Shown here: positions 7,642 to 15,038 of the stretch, in pieces
How positions within the stretch are numbered: position 1 is the first letter of the stretch
Layout of the letters: the number at the start of each line of letters is the position of its first letter
Origin: DASUTB01 sp036374835
Lineage (GTDB): Bacteria > Actinomycetota > Actinomycetes > Jiangellales > Jiangellaceae
DNA: 28,071 nucleotides
Assembly (NCBI GenBank): GCA_036374835.1
Contig: DASUTB010000070.1
Coordinates: forward strand, 1 to 28,071
Direction of reading: 5' to 3'
Made by a program: the position numbers and the translations under genes
Notes under the pieces: generated by a model
Told to the model about the DNA's origin: nothing
Databases searched by the model: none
Seen by the model: only the letters and a program-made list of their open reading frames with translations

Positions 7642-9282
7642 GTGAGCACCCATTCGGTCACCAACCAGGCGCCTCCGCTCGTCGGTTACGACGTCTTCTC
7701 CGCCGACGCCGCCCTCGGTGAGGCGGTCACGCGGCACGGCGGCGTCACCGCTGTGCCCGAGCTGTCCGCGCTCGGTAAGTTCGCCGGTACCGAGCAGGTC
7801 CGTGAGTGGGCCGAGGCCGCCGATACGCACCCGCCGCAGCTGCGCACGCATGACCGGTACGGGAACCGTATCGACGAGGTCGCGTTCCACCCCGCCTGGC
7901 ACGAGCTGATGTCCGTAGCGGTCGAGCACGGCCTGCACGCCGCGCCGTGGCGTTCGGCGGACCCGGCCGCTCATGTCACACGTGCGGCCGCGTTCGTGGT
8001 GTGGAGCCAAGTGGAGTTCGCGCACATGTGCCCGATCTCCATGACCTACGCGGCGGTGCCCGCGCTGCGCGTCGATCCGGAGATCGCCGAGCAGTGGGAG
8101 TCCGGGCTGGCGTCGTTCACCTATGACCCGGGCCTGCGTCCGCCGCAGGCGAAGGCGGGGCTGCTGGCGGGCATGGCGATGACCGAGAAGCAGGGCGGCT
8201 CGGACGTGCGGGCCAATACGACCCGCGCCGAACCGACGTCCGACGGCCGTTACGTGCTCACCGGCCACAAGTGGTTCTGCTCGGCGCCGATGAACGACGT
8301 GTTCCTGGTGCTCGCACAGGCTCCTGGTGGCCTGACCTGCTTCGCCGTGCCACGTGTGCTGGAGGACGGCAGCCGCAACGTGTTCGAACTTCAGCGGCTC
8401 AAAGACAAGCTCGGCAACCGCGCCAACGCGTCGTCAGAGGTCGAGTTCCACGGCACCCTCGGTGTGCGGCTCGGCGAGGAAGGACGCGGCGTCGCCACGA
8501 TCATCGAGATGGTGGCCGCGACGAGGCTCGACTGCGTCCTCGGCTCGACCGCCCTGATGCGCCGTGCGGTCGGCGAGGCGACGTGGCACGCTGCGCACCG
8601 CTCGGCGTTCGGGCGCAAGTTGTCGGACTCCGCCCTGATGCAGGCCGTCCTGGCCGACATCGCCCTCGAAGCCGAAGCGGCCACCGCCCTCGGCATGCGG
8701 CTCGCGGCATCGGTCGATATGGCGGACGACCCCGGCGAGCAACTCTTCCGGAGAGTCGGACTACCGCTGGCCAAGTACTGGGTGTGCAAGCGGACGCCGG
8801 CCGTGGTCGGCGAAGCGCTCGAATGCCTCGGCGGCAACGGCTACGTCGAGGACAGCGGTATGCCTCGGCTCTACCGCGAAGCGCCGCTGAACTCGATCTG
8901 GGAGGGCGCCGGCAACGTCCAGGCGCTCGACCTGCTCCGTGTTCTGACCCGCGAGCCCGAGGCGCTCGAGGCCTGGCGCACCGAAGTCGGCTATGTCGCG
9001 GGCATGAACTCGCGATTCGATACCGCCACGGCCAAGGTCGAGCGGCTGCTGCGCGACGCGGCCCAGGACCCGGATGGCGCGTCCTATTCGGCTCGCTTGC
9101 TGGCCGGCCGGATGGCGGTGCTGCTGCAGGCGTCGCTGCTGATCCGCTACGCGCCGGAATACGTGTCCGGAGCGTTCTGCGCGACCCGGCTCGGCGGCAT
9201 GGAAGGCGCCTTCGGCGCACTACCGCCCGGCGTCGACGTCAAAACGATCGTCAACCGAGCCACCCCGGCCCTCGACGACTGA
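7642..9282 (+). CDS. aidB: AidB-like acyl-CoA dehydrogenase-fold flavoprotein
   Basis: A 546-residue protein, the same size as E. coli AidB (541). It has the AidB-specific stretches: NQAPPLVGYDVFSADAALGE near the N-terminus, FHPAWHELM (82-90), MTEKQGGSDVRANTT (180-194), LKDKLGNRANAS (253-264) and PLNSIWEGAGN (415-425), whose Glu421 sits where acyl-CoA dehydrogenases keep the catalytic base. AidB binds FAD and double-stranded DNA, and in E. coli it is part of the Ada response to alkylating agents, protecting DNA or destroying the agent. No ada or alkB gene is in the window. The GTG start at 7642 is chosen because the family's N-terminus (NQxPPL) follows within 10 residues. It converges with a lipoprotein gene across a long palindrome. 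Confidence 0.93.
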   Translation: MSTHSVTNQAPPLVGYDVFSADAALGEAVTRHGGVTAVPELSALGKFAGTEQVREWAEAADTHPPQLRTHDRYGNRIDEVAFHPAWHELMSVAVEHGLHAAPWRSADPAAHVTRAAAFVVWSQVEFAHMCPISMTYAAVPALRVDPEIAEQWESGLASFTYDPGLRPPQAKAGLLAGMAMTEKQGGSDVRANTTRAEPTSDGRYVLTGHKWFCSAPMNDVFLVLAQAPGGLTCFAVPRVLEDGSRNVFELQRLKDKLGNRANASSEVEFHGTLGVRLGEEGRGVATIIEMVAATRLDCVLGSTALMRRAVGEATWHAAHRSAFGRKLSDSALMQAVLADIALEAEAATALGMRLAASVDMADDPGEQLFRRVGLPLAKYWVCKRTPAVVGEALECLGGNGYVEDSGMPRLYREAPLNSIWEGAGNVQALDLLRVLTREPEALEAWRTEVGYVAGMNSRFDTATAKVERLLRDAAQDPDGASYSARLLAGRMAVLLQASLLIRYAPEYVSGAFCATRLGGMEGAFGALPPGVDVKTIVNRATPALDD

Positions 9283-9351
9283 TCATGTTTGTGATCATGA
9301 AGCGAAACAGGCTGTTTATGCGTGAATCGCCTTCATGATCATGATGATCAG
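9279..9351. repeat. Nested ATGATCAT palindrome spanning two convergent stop codons
   Basis: Outer arms CTGATCA (9279-9285) and TGATCAG (9345-9351) enclose middle arms TGATCATGAAGCG (9292-9304) and its complement at 9328-9341 with one extra C. These enclose a small inverted repeat, AAACAG (9305-9310) with CTGTTT (9312-9317). The aidB stop codon (9280-9282) and the lipoprotein stop codon (9348-9350, minus strand) lie in the outer arms. It most likely works as a bidirectional terminator. It shares its ATGATCAT core with the palindrome at 24449-24514. Confidence 0.7.
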
Positions 9352-9722
9352 AGCTGGACGGAGCAGTCCGGAACCTCGCGGCCGTCGACCACGACCTCGC
9401 CCTCGACCTCGATCGTGACGATGCCGGTGCAGCCGGAGCCGGACAACGTCCCATCGAACGTCGCCCGCGCCGAACGTCCCTCGACCGTCACCGCATCACA
9501 CGTTGCGGTACCGGACAGCGCCCCGCCGTCGCGGTCGAGATCGGTCTGGCAGTCCGGGCTTCCCTCGAGCTCGATGCCCGCCTCGGCGAGCCTGGACTCC
9601 ACGCCCGTCGAGAGCGCCTGGGACGCCAAGTCGTTGACGCTGCTGTCGATCTTGTCCTCGATCGCCGAACATCCGGCGACGGCAAGGGCGACTGTCCCGA
9701 AGATCACACTGAATCTACGCAC
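9348..9722 (-). CDS. Small secreted lipoprotein
   Basis: A 124-residue protein starting at GTG 9722. Its N-terminus is a lipoprotein signal: Arg-Arg, a hydrophobic stretch (FSVIFGTVALAVAG) and the lipobox AVAGC with Cys18 as the lipidated residue. The mature part is small and acidic and has four further cysteines (PDCQT, ATCDA, SGCTG, PDCSV), which could form two disulphides outside the membrane. The layout recalls DUF4333-type actinobacterial lipoproteins, which I cannot confirm. The start is supported by TACCAT seven bases upstream, giving a leaderless transcript; the longer upstream open frame lacks coding character. It converges with aidB, the palindrome covering both ends. Confidence 0.75.
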   Translation of the reverse strand: MRRFSVIFGTVALAVAGCSAIEDKIDSSVNDLASQALSTGVESRLAEAGIELEGSPDCQTDLDRDGGALSGTATCDAVTVEGRSARATFDGTLSGSGCTGIVTIEVEGEVVVDGREVPDCSVQL

Positions 9723-9729
9723 CCGGCCG

Positions 9730-9735
9730 ATGGTA
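9730..9735 (-). promoter_or_regulatory. -10 box, likely leaderless transcript of the lipoprotein gene
   Basis: On the minus strand TACCAT lies 7 bases before the GTG at 9722, matching the TANNNT consensus. It decides the start codon chosen for the lipoprotein. Confidence 0.4.
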
Positions 9736-9837
9736 CACGCGGCGATCTGCCACCCGGTTACGGCCACGAGGCCCGCATCACGGACAGAGCGGTCCCATAT
9801 TCTGGACGTCCTGTGGTCCCATGCCGCGGGCCGTGTC

Positions 9838-9936
9838 ATGATTCCGGGCATGCTCGCTGTCACGCCGCTGCTCCTCGTGTCGCGCCGGCACGTCGATTTC
9901 GGGCGCGTGTACAGCATGATGTGTCGCCTGGTCTGA
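9838..9936 (+). CDS. Leader peptide of the sulfur assimilation operon
   Basis: A 32-codon frame (ATG 9838; an internal ATG at 9850 would give 28 residues) ending 113 bases before the sulfite reductase gene. The core LLLVSRRHVDFGRV and the late cysteine (MMCRLV) match, from memory, the short actinobacterial leader peptides that precede sulfur-metabolism genes, which typically read LLxxRRHVDLxRV and end with Cys codons near the stop. In mycobacteria related upstream frames with Cys codons give cysteine-responsive attenuation of the genes behind them. Here a single Cys codon (TGT) lies five codons before the TGA, so ribosome stalling for charged tRNA-Cys is plausible. A hairpin follows at 9956-9985. 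No clear ribosome binding site is visible; TATTCT (9798-9803) could be the -10 box. Confidence 0.7.
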   Translation: MIPGMLAVTPLLLVSRRHVDFGRVYSMMCRLV

Positions 9937-9955
9937 GCCGCCCCGCCTGATTTCG

Positions 9956-9985
9956 CCCGGGCGTGCGGTTCGCGCTCGGCCCGGG
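9956..9985 (+). promoter_or_regulatory. Possible attenuator hairpin downstream of the leader peptide
   Basis: Arms CCCGGGC (9956-9962) and GCCCGGG (9979-9985) pair perfectly over a 16-base loop, which contains a small GCG/CGC stem. It begins 20 bases after the leader stop codon and ends 64 bases before the sulfite reductase start, where an attenuator or translational switch would be expected. The first arm is also self-complementary, so alternative folds exist. Confidence 0.4.
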
Positions 9986-10049
9986 TCGCTGCCGCCCCGT
10001 CGCGCCAAGCGTGTAGCCGCGTGCCCTCAAATCACCGAAGGACACGCGA

Positions 10050-11720
10050 ATGACCGTGACGACGACACCCCAGGTCAAACCACCTAAAACCGGACGCGGC
10101 GAGGGCCAATGGGCCCTCGGCTACCACACGCCGCTCAACGCCAACGAGCAGTCCAAGAAGGACGACGACGGCCTGAACGTGCGCGCCCGCATCGAGAACA
10201 TCTACGCGCATCACGGATTCGCGAGTATCGACCCGGCCGACCTGCGTGGGCGTTTCCGCTGGTGGGGTCTGTACACGCAGCGCCGTCCGGGCATCGCCGG
10301 CGGACGTACCGCCCTGCTCGAGCCCACGGATCTCGAGGACGAGTACTTCATGCTGCGGATCCGCATCGACGGCGGTCAGCTCAGCACCCATCAGCTCCGT
10401 ACCATCGCGGACGTCTCGACGACCTTCGCCCGTGACACGGCGGACCTCACCGACCGGCAGAACGTCCAACTCCACTGGGTGCGAATAGAGGACGTGCCGG
10501 AGATCTGGAATCGGCTCGAGGCGGTCGGCTTGTCCACGACCGAAGCGTGCGGGGACGTGCCGCGGGTGGTGCTCGGCTCCCCAGTCGCCGGCATCGCCGC
10601 CGCCGAAGTGCTCGACCCCACCTGGGCGATCGAGGAGATCGAGCGCCGCTACATCGGCTCCCCCGAATTCTCGAACCTGCCGCGCAAGTACAAGTCGGCC
10701 ATCAGCGGCCTGCCTGACGTGGCCCACGAGGTGCAGGACGTCGCGTTCGTCGGCGTGCACCATCCCGAGCACGGCCCGGGGCTGGATCTGTGGGTCGGAG
10801 GCGGGCTCTCCACGAACCCCAAGATCGCGCAGCGGCTCGGCGCCTGGATCCCGCTCGACGACGTACCCGAGGTGTGGGCCGGCGTCACCCGGATCTTCCG
10901 CGACTACGGCTACCGGCGGCTTCGCACGCGCGCCCGGCTCAAGTTCCTGGTGGACGACTGGGGAGCGCCGCGATTCCGCGAAGTGCTGGAGAAGGAGTAT
11001 CTCGGACGCAGCCTGATCGACGGCCCGGCGCCGGAGGTCCCGCACCAGCCGTACGACCACGTCGGCGTGCACGAGCAGAAGGACGGGCGCTACTACGTCG
11101 GCGTCGCCCCGCTGGTGGGACGGGTCTCCGGCAGCCTGCTCGGCAAGGTCGCGGACGTCGCCGAGGAGCACGGCAGCGGCCGTATCCGGACCACTCCGCA
11201 GCAGAAGCTCGTCGTCCTCGACGTCGAGCCGGACCGCGTCGAACCGCTCGTCCAAGCTCTGGACGGGCTCGGGCTGCAGGCGCGTCCGAGCGCGTTCCGC
11301 CGGCACACGATGGCCTGCACCGGCCTGGAGTACTGCAAGCTCGCGATCGTCGAGACCAAGGGCCTGGCAACCCAGACCGTCGCCGAACTCGAGAACCGCC
11401 TCGCCGACGTCGCCGACCAGCTCGACACACCGATCACCCTCAACGTCAACGGCTGCCCGAACTCGTGCGCACGGATCCAGATCGCCGACATCGGCCTCAA
11501 GGGGCAGATCGTCAAAGGCGAGGACGGCTTCCAGGTACATCTCGGCGGCGGCCTCGGGCTCGACACCGGGTTCGGGCGCAAAGTGCGCGGCCTCAAGGTC
11601 ACCGCCACCGAGCTTCCCGACTTCGTCGAACGGATCGTGCGGAACTACCTGGCCGGACGTGAGCCGGGCGAACGCTTCGCCCAGTGGGCAACGCGCGCCG
11701 ATGAGACGGACCTGCAGTGA
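10050..11720 (+). CDS. sir: Ferredoxin-dependent sulfite reductase
   Basis: A 556-residue assimilatory reductase that reduces sulfite to sulfide with six electrons from ferredoxin, using siroheme coupled to a [4Fe-4S] cluster. The cluster/siroheme cysteines are Cys423 and Cys429 (ACTGLEYC) and Cys469 and Cys473 (NGCPNSC). Tyr75 (GLYTQR) and Cys167 (EACGDV) are 92 residues apart, as are the cross-linked Tyr69 and Cys161 of the M. tuberculosis NirA/SirA enzyme. This favours sulfite over nitrite as substrate. The ATG has an AAGGA ribosome binding site (10038-10042). The operon context (APS reductase and siroheme synthase downstream) agrees. Its TGA overlaps the GTG of the next gene by four bases. 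Confidence 0.94.
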   Translation: MTVTTTPQVKPPKTGRGEGQWALGYHTPLNANEQSKKDDDGLNVRARIENIYAHHGFASIDPADLRGRFRWWGLYTQRRPGIAGGRTALLEPTDLEDEYFMLRIRIDGGQLSTHQLRTIADVSTTFARDTADLTDRQNVQLHWVRIEDVPEIWNRLEAVGLSTTEACGDVPRVVLGSPVAGIAAAEVLDPTWAIEEIERRYIGSPEFSNLPRKYKSAISGLPDVAHEVQDVAFVGVHHPEHGPGLDLWVGGGLSTNPKIAQRLGAWIPLDDVPEVWAGVTRIFRDYGYRRLRTRARLKFLVDDWGAPRFREVLEKEYLGRSLIDGPAPEVPHQPYDHVGVHEQKDGRYYVGVAPLVGRVSGSLLGKVADVAEEHGSGRIRTTPQQKLVVLDVEPDRVEPLVQALDGLGLQARPSAFRRHTMACTGLEYCKLAIVETKGLATQTVAELENRLADVADQLDTPITLNVNGCPNSCARIQIADIGLKGQIVKGEDGFQVHLGGGLGLDTGFGRKVRGLKVTATELPDFVERIVRNYLAGREPGERFAQWATRADETDLQ

Positions 11721-11929
11721 GCGAGACGCGCGCCGCACTCGCCTACTGCCCGTACTGCGGCGACGAAGACCTCCATCCGGCCGAGCCGGGTGGTCGGGCC
11801 CTAGGGCAACAGGCGACCTCCACTCCCGGTTGGGAGTGCCGAGCGTGCCTGCGGGTGTTCCGGGTGAGCCTGCTCGGCCTGGCGCCCCGACCGGCCAGCG
11901 TCCCCACACCTCCTCAACACCAGGAGTGA
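11717..11929 (+). CDS. Small zinc-ribbon-like protein of the sulfate reduction operon
   Basis: A 70-residue protein with two cysteine pairs, YCPYCGDEDLHP (11-21) and WECRACLRVF (39-48), spaced as a rubredoxin/zinc-ribbon-type metal site. The start is GTG 11717, overlapping the sulfite reductase stop codon by four bases (GTGA), so translation is coupled. APS reductase starts five bases after its stop. Small proteins of this kind lie between the sulfite reductase and cysH genes in other actinobacteria (from memory, including Streptomyces), so the association is probably functional: an electron-transfer or metal-delivery partner, or an assembly factor for the reductases. Its function has not been assigned to my knowledge. 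The C-terminal tail is Pro-rich and probably disordered. Confidence 0.8.
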   Translation: MSETRAALAYCPYCGDEDLHPAEPGGRALGQQATSTPGWECRACLRVFRVSLLGLAPRPASVPTPPQHQE

Positions 11930-11933
11930 CGCG

Positions 11934-12623
11934 ATGACCTCAGCGATCGACCTCGAGCAGGTCGCCCTCACCGCCGGGAACGACCTCGCAGACGCAGGCG
12001 CACACGAGGTGATCCGGTGGGCCGCCGACACGTTCGGCGACCGGTTCGTCGTCACCGCATCGATGGGCGACGGAGTGCTGGCACACGTCGCGTCGCGGGC
12101 CGTGCCGGGAATCACCGTGCTCTTCCTCGACACCGGGTATCACTTCGCCGAGACGATCGGGACCCGCGACGCCGTCGCGGCCGGCTACGACGTGAACGTG
12201 CAGACCATCACGCACCCGCTGCGCGTCCCGGAGCATGAGGCCGAGTACGGCCGGCTGTACGAGTCCGATCCCGACCTGTGCTGCGCCATCCGGAAAGTGT
12301 GGCCGCTGGACCGGGCGCTGCGCCCGTTCGACGCCTGGGCCAGCGGGGTCCGCCGCGCCGAGTCGCCCGCCCGTGCGGACACCGCCGTCGTCGGTTGGGA
12401 CGCCCGGCGCCGCAAGATCAAGATCAATCCGCTAGCGTCGTGGAGCGACGAGCAGACCGACGCCTACATCGCCGAGTACGGCATCTTCGTCAACCCGCTA
12501 CGCGAGATTGGATATACCTCCATCGGCTGCGAGCCGTGCACCCGGCCGGTCGCCGACGGTGAGCACGGCCGAGCCGGCCGCTGGGCGGGCACCGCGAAGG
12601 TCGAGTGCGGGATTCACTCATGA
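11934..12623 (+). CDS. cysH: Adenylyl-sulfate (APS) reductase, [4Fe-4S] type
   Basis: A 229-residue thioredoxin-dependent reductase that reduces APS to sulfite and AMP, the step before sulfite reductase. It has the iron-sulfur cysteines that separate APS reductases from plain PAPS reductases: Cys116-Cys117 (DLCCAIRK) and Cys199/Cys202 (GCEPCTRP). The catalytic nucleophile is Cys225 in the C-terminal KVECGIHS, normally ECG(L/I)H. The nucleotide-binding region includes TASMGDGVL (41-49) and LDTGYHF (65-71). An AGGAG ribosome binding site (11922-11926) precedes the ATG by seven bases. Its TGA overlaps the ATG of cysG (ATGA). Being an APS enzyme, it would not need cysC kinase. Confidence 0.93.
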   Translation: MTSAIDLEQVALTAGNDLADAGAHEVIRWAADTFGDRFVVTASMGDGVLAHVASRAVPGITVLFLDTGYHFAETIGTRDAVAAGYDVNVQTITHPLRVPEHEAEYGRLYESDPDLCCAIRKVWPLDRALRPFDAWASGVRRAESPARADTAVVGWDARRRKIKINPLASWSDEQTDAYIAEYGIFVNPLREIGYTSIGCEPCTRPVADGEHGRAGRWAGTAKVECGIHS

Positions 12624-13813
12624 GCCCGGCCTATCCCCTGACGTTGGACGTCGCCGGCCGGCGCGTCCTTGTGGTCGGCGGCGGCCCGGTCGCGGCCCGG
12701 CGCACGACGGCGCTGGTCGAAGCAGGCGCCGAGGTCACCGTGGTCGCGCCGTTCGGGTGCGAGGAAGTGGCCGAGCTCGCCGCCGAGGGCCGCGTCACCT
12801 GGCTGCCGCGCGAGTACCGCGCCGGCGACATCGCCGGTGCCTGGCTGGTGCATACCGTGACCGGCGATCGTCACGTCGACGCCGCGGTCGCCGCCGATGC
12901 CGAGGCGGACCGGGTCTGGTGCGTGAAGGCGAGCGACGCGTCGTCGTCGGCGGCGTGGACACCCGCGGTCGCGGAGGTCGGAGACGTCCAGATCGCGGTG
13001 AACGGCGGTGGCGATCCGCGCCGTGCGGTCCGAGTACGCAACGCGGTACAGACCGCGCTCGAGACCGGGGACGTCTCCGTGCGGCGGGTACGCACCGGAA
13101 CCGGATCGGTGGCGCTCGTCGGCGGCGGGCCGGGCGACACCGGCCTGATCACGACCCGTGGCCGCCGCCTGCTCGCCGAAGCGGACGTCGTCGTCACCGA
13201 CCGGCTGGCGCCGACGCGCGTGCTCGAGGAGCTCGACCCGGACGTCGTCGTCATCGACGTCGGTAAGACACCCGGCCACCACCCGGTTCCGCAGGACGAG
13301 ATCAACCAACTGCTCGTCGCGCACGCGCGGGCGGGACGACGCGTCGTCCGGTTCAAGGGCGGCGACCCGTACCTCCTCGGCCGCGGCGGCGAGGAGGCCG
13401 CCTACTGCCGGACCGCCGGCGTCGCCGTCGAAGTCGTCCCAGGCGTGACGAGCGCCGTCGCCGTCCCCGCCGCGGCCGGGATCCCGGTGACGCACCGCGG
13501 ACTCGCCAAGCAGTTCACCGTGGTCTCCGGCCATGAAGGGCTCGATTGGCCGTCCCTCGCCGCGGTGGAGGGGACGCTCGTCCTGCTCATGGGCGTCAGC
13601 CGAATCGCCGACACTGCGGCACGGCTCATCGAGCACGGCAAGGCCCCCGCAACACCGGTCGCCGTTGTCGAGGACGGCTACGGCCCGAACCAGCGCACGA
13701 CGATCGGAACCCTTGAGACGATCGCTGCGCTCGCCGCCGAGCGGGACGTCCGTCCCCCGGCGGTCATCGTCATCGGCGATGTGGTCACCCTCGCGAGTAC
13801 ACCGGACGACTGA
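12620..13813 (+). CDS. cysG: Bifunctional siroheme synthase (dehydrogenase + SUMT)
   Basis: A 397-residue fusion. The N-terminal part (about 1-155) is a precorrin-2 dehydrogenase/sirohydrochlorin ferrochelatase domain with the NAD motif VGGGPVAARR (19-28). The C-terminal part (about 162-397) is a uroporphyrinogen III C-methyltransferase with VGGGPGDTGLIT (167-178) and KGGDP (246-250), both S-adenosylmethionine-site motifs. Together they convert uroporphyrinogen III to siroheme, the cofactor of the sulfite reductase upstream. E. coli CysG is about 457 residues, so the dehydrogenase half is roughly 60 residues shorter, mostly in its helical C-terminal region; whether it still inserts iron is uncertain. 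The ATG at 12620 overlaps the cysH stop (ATGA) and is preferred over the GTG-like start 15 bases upstream. Confidence 0.92.
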   Translation: MSPAYPLTLDVAGRRVLVVGGGPVAARRTTALVEAGAEVTVVAPFGCEEVAELAAEGRVTWLPREYRAGDIAGAWLVHTVTGDRHVDAAVAADAEADRVWCVKASDASSSAAWTPAVAEVGDVQIAVNGGGDPRRAVRVRNAVQTALETGDVSVRRVRTGTGSVALVGGGPGDTGLITTRGRRLLAEADVVVTDRLAPTRVLEELDPDVVVIDVGKTPGHHPVPQDEINQLLVAHARAGRRVVRFKGGDPYLLGRGGEEAAYCRTAGVAVEVVPGVTSAVAVPAAAGIPVTHRGLAKQFTVVSGHEGLDWPSLAAVEGTLVLLMGVSRIADTAARLIEHGKAPATPVAVVEDGYGPNQRTTIGTLETIAALAAERDVRPPAVIVIGDVVTLASTPDD

Positions 13814-13887
13814 CGCCCGCGATCTCGCACCGATCGGCGAACCTCGCGTGATACCCCAAGGTGGTCCATCGGCCCCCAAGATCGTTG

Positions 13888-13893
13888 TATGCT
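13888..13893 (+). promoter_or_regulatory. -10 box, likely leaderless transcript of the acyl-CoA dehydrogenase gene
   Basis: TATGCT lies 7 bases before ATG 13901. An earlier ATG at 13889 falls inside this box, which argues for the second ATG as start. Two direct CCCCAAG copies (13855-13861 and 13874-13880) upstream could be regulator sites. Confidence 0.45.
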
Positions 13894-13900
13894 GCGGCGC

Positions 13901-15016
13901 ATGGTTGCCTCGACCGAGGACTGGAAACGCTTCTTCCTGGACGAGCTCGAGGCCAGTGCCCCGGAGATCGAGACGACCGACCGGGTGCCGGAGCCGCTCG
14001 TCGCGCGGATGGCCGAGCTCGGCGTCTTCCGGGCGACCGTACCCGGAGAGCACGGCGGTGACGGGCTCGCGCTGCCGGAGTTCCAGCCCTACCTGGAGAT
14101 CGCCGCCATGGGACCCGGCTGCGGACGGATGTTCGCCCACGTCGGCAACGGGTTCTGGCGACCGATCGTCACGTACGGCACACCGGAACAACACGAAGTC
14201 GTTCGCGACATGGCCAATGGGCGCGCGTTCTGCGCATTCGCGCTGACCGAACCGGCCGGCGGCACCGGCCGGGACCTCCAATCCCGTGCCGTGCCCGACG
14301 GCGACGGCTGGCGAGCCACCGGACGCAAGCACCTGATCACCTTCGCCGACCGGGCCAGCCACCTCATCCTCACCGTGGCCACCGACGAGCGCGCCGCCGC
14401 CGACTCGCTGACCACGTTCCTCGTCCCGCGCGCCGAGGCCAACGGCCTGGTCATCGACTCCGGCCAGCAGACGATGGGGCTGGCCGGCACCGGGCACAGC
14501 ACGGTGAGCTTCGACGATCTGTGGCTCGACCGCAGCTGGCAGCTCGGCGACGTGGGCCAGGGTCTCGAGGTGGCGATGTCGTTCCTCGATTACAGCCGGA
14601 TCTCGCTGGCCACCTGCATGGTCGGCGTGGCCCAGCGGGCGCTGGACGAAGCCGCGGCACACGCCCGCCGGCGAGTCACGTTCGGCCGCCCCATCGCGGA
14701 CCGGCAGGCCGTGCAGGTGATGATCGCGGACATGGCCACCGATATCGCCGCCGGCCGGGCGCTGACCCGCGAGGCGGGACGGACGTTCGCGGCCGGGACG
14801 CCGGTGACGGCCACCGCGGCCAAAACCAAGTTGTTCTGCCAGAGCATGGTCGGCCGGGTGACCGACCTCGCGCTTCGTGTATGCGGCGGCGTCGGCTACG
14901 TCCGCGGCTCACCCATCGAGCGGTTGTACCGGGACGCGCGCGGGTTCTGGTTCGAGGAAGGCACCGCGGAGATCCAGCAGCTCGTTGTGGCACGCCAGGT
15001 CTTCCGCGACGGCTGA
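13901..15016 (+). CDS. Acyl-CoA dehydrogenase
   Basis: A 371-residue flavoprotein of the acyl-CoA dehydrogenase family, oxidising an acyl-CoA to the 2-enoyl-CoA and passing electrons to ETF. The FAD-contacting segment is FALTEPAGGTGRD (113-125); the C-terminal LRVCGGVGYVRGSPIERLYRDAR and the EEGTAEIQQ run (352-360) carry the catalytic Glu353 position. The N-terminal domain is slightly short, the whole being near the usual 380. The leaderless ATG at 13901 is chosen over ATG 13889. The gene is followed after 22 bases by a zinc dehydrogenase and then an enoyl-CoA-reductase-like SDR on the same strand, so a specific acyl-CoA pathway is likely. The substrate cannot be read from the sequence. Confidence 0.9.
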   Translation: MVASTEDWKRFFLDELEASAPEIETTDRVPEPLVARMAELGVFRATVPGEHGGDGLALPEFQPYLEIAAMGPGCGRMFAHVGNGFWRPIVTYGTPEQHEVVRDMANGRAFCAFALTEPAGGTGRDLQSRAVPDGDGWRATGRKHLITFADRASHLILTVATDERAAADSLTTFLVPRAEANGLVIDSGQQTMGLAGTGHSTVSFDDLWLDRSWQLGDVGQGLEVAMSFLDYSRISLATCMVGVAQRALDEAAAHARRRVTFGRPIADRQAVQVMIADMATDIAAGRALTREAGRTFAAGTPVTATAAKTKLFCQSMVGRVTDLALRVCGGVGYVRGSPIERLYRDARGFWFEEGTAEIQQLVVARQVFRDG

Positions 15017-15038
15017 TCCCCGGCTTGGGAGGTGTTCG

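Noticed and set aside
10032..11909. A 625-codon minus-strand frame opposite the sulfite reductase
   Set aside because: The sulfite reductase has all its cofactor cysteines in the sense frame; the antisense translation shows no recognisable domain.
12614..14662. A 682-codon open frame on the minus strand opposite cysG and the acyl-CoA dehydrogenase
   Set aside because: It lies antisense to two genes with intact motifs, and its translation is an Arg/Asp/His-rich pattern with no family motif; it is a by-product of GC-rich codons.
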